A stretch of 64,000 nt of DNA from Bradyrhizobium sp. CB1015 (GTDB taxonomy: Bacteria; Pseudomonadota; Alphaproteobacteria; Rhizobiales; Xanthobacteraceae): assembly GCF_025200925.1 (NCBI RefSeq), contig NZ_CP104174.1, forward strand, positions 992,001 to 1,056,000, read 5' to 3'. The first letter of the stretch is position 1; every line of letters begins with the position of its first letter. The notes beneath the pieces were generated by a model. It searched no databases. It had not been told where the DNA came from and was given only the letters and a program-made list of their open reading frames with translations. This document shows, piece by piece, positions 63,036-64,000 of the stretch. Made by a program: the position numbers and the translations under genes.

Positions 63036-63529
63036 CAAAGCCGCCCGAACAGGACGACTCGACCAATCGCATCGTCGGCGTCACGCTCGACGAGGACTCG
63101 ATCGGCCGTTCCGGGCCCGACATCGAGCACGAGCGCGCGATCGCGATCTACGATCTGATCGAGCAGAACCTGTTCGCGCCCGAGGGTGCGGACGGCAAGG
63201 GTCCGTTCACGCTGCATATCGGCATCACCGGCAACCGGTTGATGTTCGACATCCGCCGCGAGGACGGCACGCCTGTCGTCGCGCATCTGTTGTCGCTGAC
63301 GCCGTTCCGGCGGATCGTGAAAGACTATTTCATGATCTGCGACAGCTACTACCAGGCGATCCGCACCGCGACGCCGGACAAGATCGAGGCCATCGACATG
63401 GGTCGCCGCGGCATCCATGACGAGGGATCGCGCACGCTGCAGGAGCGGCTGAAGGGCAAGGTGCGGGTCGACTTCGAGACCTCGCGCCGGCTGTTCACGC
63501 TCATTACCGTCCTGCACTGGAAAGGCTGA
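63032..63529 (+). CDS. UPF0262 family protein
   Basis: The 165-residue protein belongs to UPF0262, typical of alphaproteobacteria ([56 protein letters not shown]). Its start overlaps the hisD stop by 4 bp (ATGA), which marks translational coupling. In rhizobia this gene lies between hisD and a phosphatase gene, as here. The function is unknown; the context suggests a link to histidine synthesis or growth control. Confidence 0.9.
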   Translation: MTKPPEQDDSTNRIVGVTLDEDSIGRSGPDIEHERAIAIYDLIEQNLFAPEGADGKGPFTLHIGITGNRLMFDIRREDGTPVVAHLLSLTPFRRIVKDYFMICDSYYQAIRTATPDKIEAIDMGRRGIHDEGSRTLQERLKGKVRVDFETSRRLFTLITVLHWKG

Positions 63530-63535
63530 TCACGG

Positions 63536-64000
63536 ATGGCTGCGCCCCCACGCGCACGCGATCCGCAATCGGTGCTGTTCGCCTGTGCGATGAACAGCGT
63601 GCGCTCGCCGATGGCCGAGAGCCTGTTGCAGCACATGTTTCCGCAAGGCCTCTACGTGAAGTCGGCCGGCGCCAAGAAGGGCGATCTCGATCCCTTCGCG
63701 GTCGCCGTGATGGGCGAGCTCGGCCAGGACATCTCGGGCCACAAGCCGCAGACCTTCGAGGAGCTGGAGGATTGGGAGGGACTGAATTTCGACCTCATCA
63801 TCACGCTCTCGCCCGAGGCGCATCACAAGGCGCTGGAGCTGACGCGAACGCTGGCGGCCGAGGTCGAATACTGGCCGACGCAGGATCCCACCACCATCGA
63901 AGGCAGCCGCGACCAGAAGCTCGCTGCCTATCGCGAGGTCTGCGATCAGCTCCTGATGCGCATCCGGCGGCGCTTCGCCAAGGCCGGCGCGGCGAGCGGG
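63536..64000 (+). CDS. Low-molecular-weight protein-tyrosine-phosphatase-like protein, partial at right edge
   Basis: The frame opens at ATG 63536 with SVLFACAMNSVRSPMAESLL, which includes the phosphatase P-loop C-x5-R (CAMNSVR) followed by serine. LNFDLIITLSPEAHHKALEL and YWPTQDPTTIEGSRDQKL follow; the DP pair in the latter is the general-acid loop. At least 155 residues are encoded with no stop, and the end lies beyond the window. It starts 6 bp after the UPF0262 gene, in the hisD operon. It may dephosphorylate tyrosine, or act as an arsenate-reductase-like enzyme. Confidence 0.85.
   Translation, partial: MAAPPRARDPQSVLFACAMNSVRSPMAESLLQHMFPQGLYVKSAGAKKGDLDPFAVAVMGELGQDISGHKPQTFEELEDWEGLNFDLIITLSPEAHHKALELTRTLAAEVEYWPTQDPTTIEGSRDQKLAAYREVCDQLLMRIRRRFAKAGAASG

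Overview
The window is high-GC chromosomal DNA of a Rhizobiales bacterium, most probably Bradyrhizobium or a close Nitrobacteraceae relative. This is inferred from the gene set (a full C-P lyase operon with PHO boxes, an Irr-type iron box, a UPF0262 gene beside hisD, DUF1045 and DUF2948 genes) and from several dispersed palindromic repeat families. No database search was possible, so names come from motifs, domain order and gene context.

Layout. 1-3.5 kb is a decayed accessory island on the minus strand: a frameshifted Fe/2OG oxygenase running off the left edge, an MFS exporter, an O-methyltransferase lacking its N-terminus, an IS5-type transposase fragment and an ATP-grasp ligase cut at its C-terminus. 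It looks like a small-molecule biosynthesis cluster broken by an IS-associated deletion. 4-9.7 kb holds a YgiQ radical SAM gene, then an FCD-GntR regulator and FAD oxidase divergent from a DHDPS-family aldolase across a palindromic operator. 9.9-13.4 kb is iron uptake: a TonB receptor and a PepSY protein behind two tandem Irr-like boxes. 13.5-24.9 kb holds single metabolic and sensory genes: a DUF1963 protein, a triple-rhodanese protein, a SerA-like dehydrogenase, MarR plus enoyl-CoA hydratase, a chemotaxis receptor, a second DHDPS-family gene, and methanethiol oxidase (SBP56) overlapping a membrane gene.

24.9-39.3 kb is a complete phosphonate locus. phnC-phnD-phnE1-phnE2 (uptake) diverges from a minus-strand trio: a frameshifted hexapeptide acetyltransferase, a PhnM paralogue and a DUF1045 2H phosphoesterase. 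phnF diverges from phnGHIJKLMN and a PPOX flavoprotein. PHO boxes lie in both divergent regions, and a perfect 11+11 bp palindrome fits a PhnF operator. Together the genes import phosphonates, couple them to ribose, cleave the C-P bond and recycle ribosyl bisphosphate under phosphate control.

39.7-45.6 kb is sulfur-related: a sulfonate-binding protein and a TauD-like dioxygenase preceded by a Cys-rich mini-ORF that may be an attenuation leader, then MetY. 45.9-52.5 kb is an IclR-controlled catabolic operon (Bug solute-binding protein, flavin reductase, FAH hydrolase, HpaH-type hydratase, RidA, LigI-like amidohydrolase) ending against a luciferase-like monooxygenase. 52.7-61.6 kb mixes small redox, cNMP-binding and conserved unknown genes, a tRNA-Thr(GGT) and a strongly structured non-coding stretch (about 55.43-55.77 kb). 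61.7-64 kb is hisD, a UPF0262 gene and a low-molecular-weight phosphatase running off the right edge.

Most notable are the Cys-rich leader before the sulfonate genes, the nested-hairpin intergenic region, the IS-broken ATP-grasp cluster, and well-resolved operators for FCD, MarR, IclR, PhnF and PhoB.
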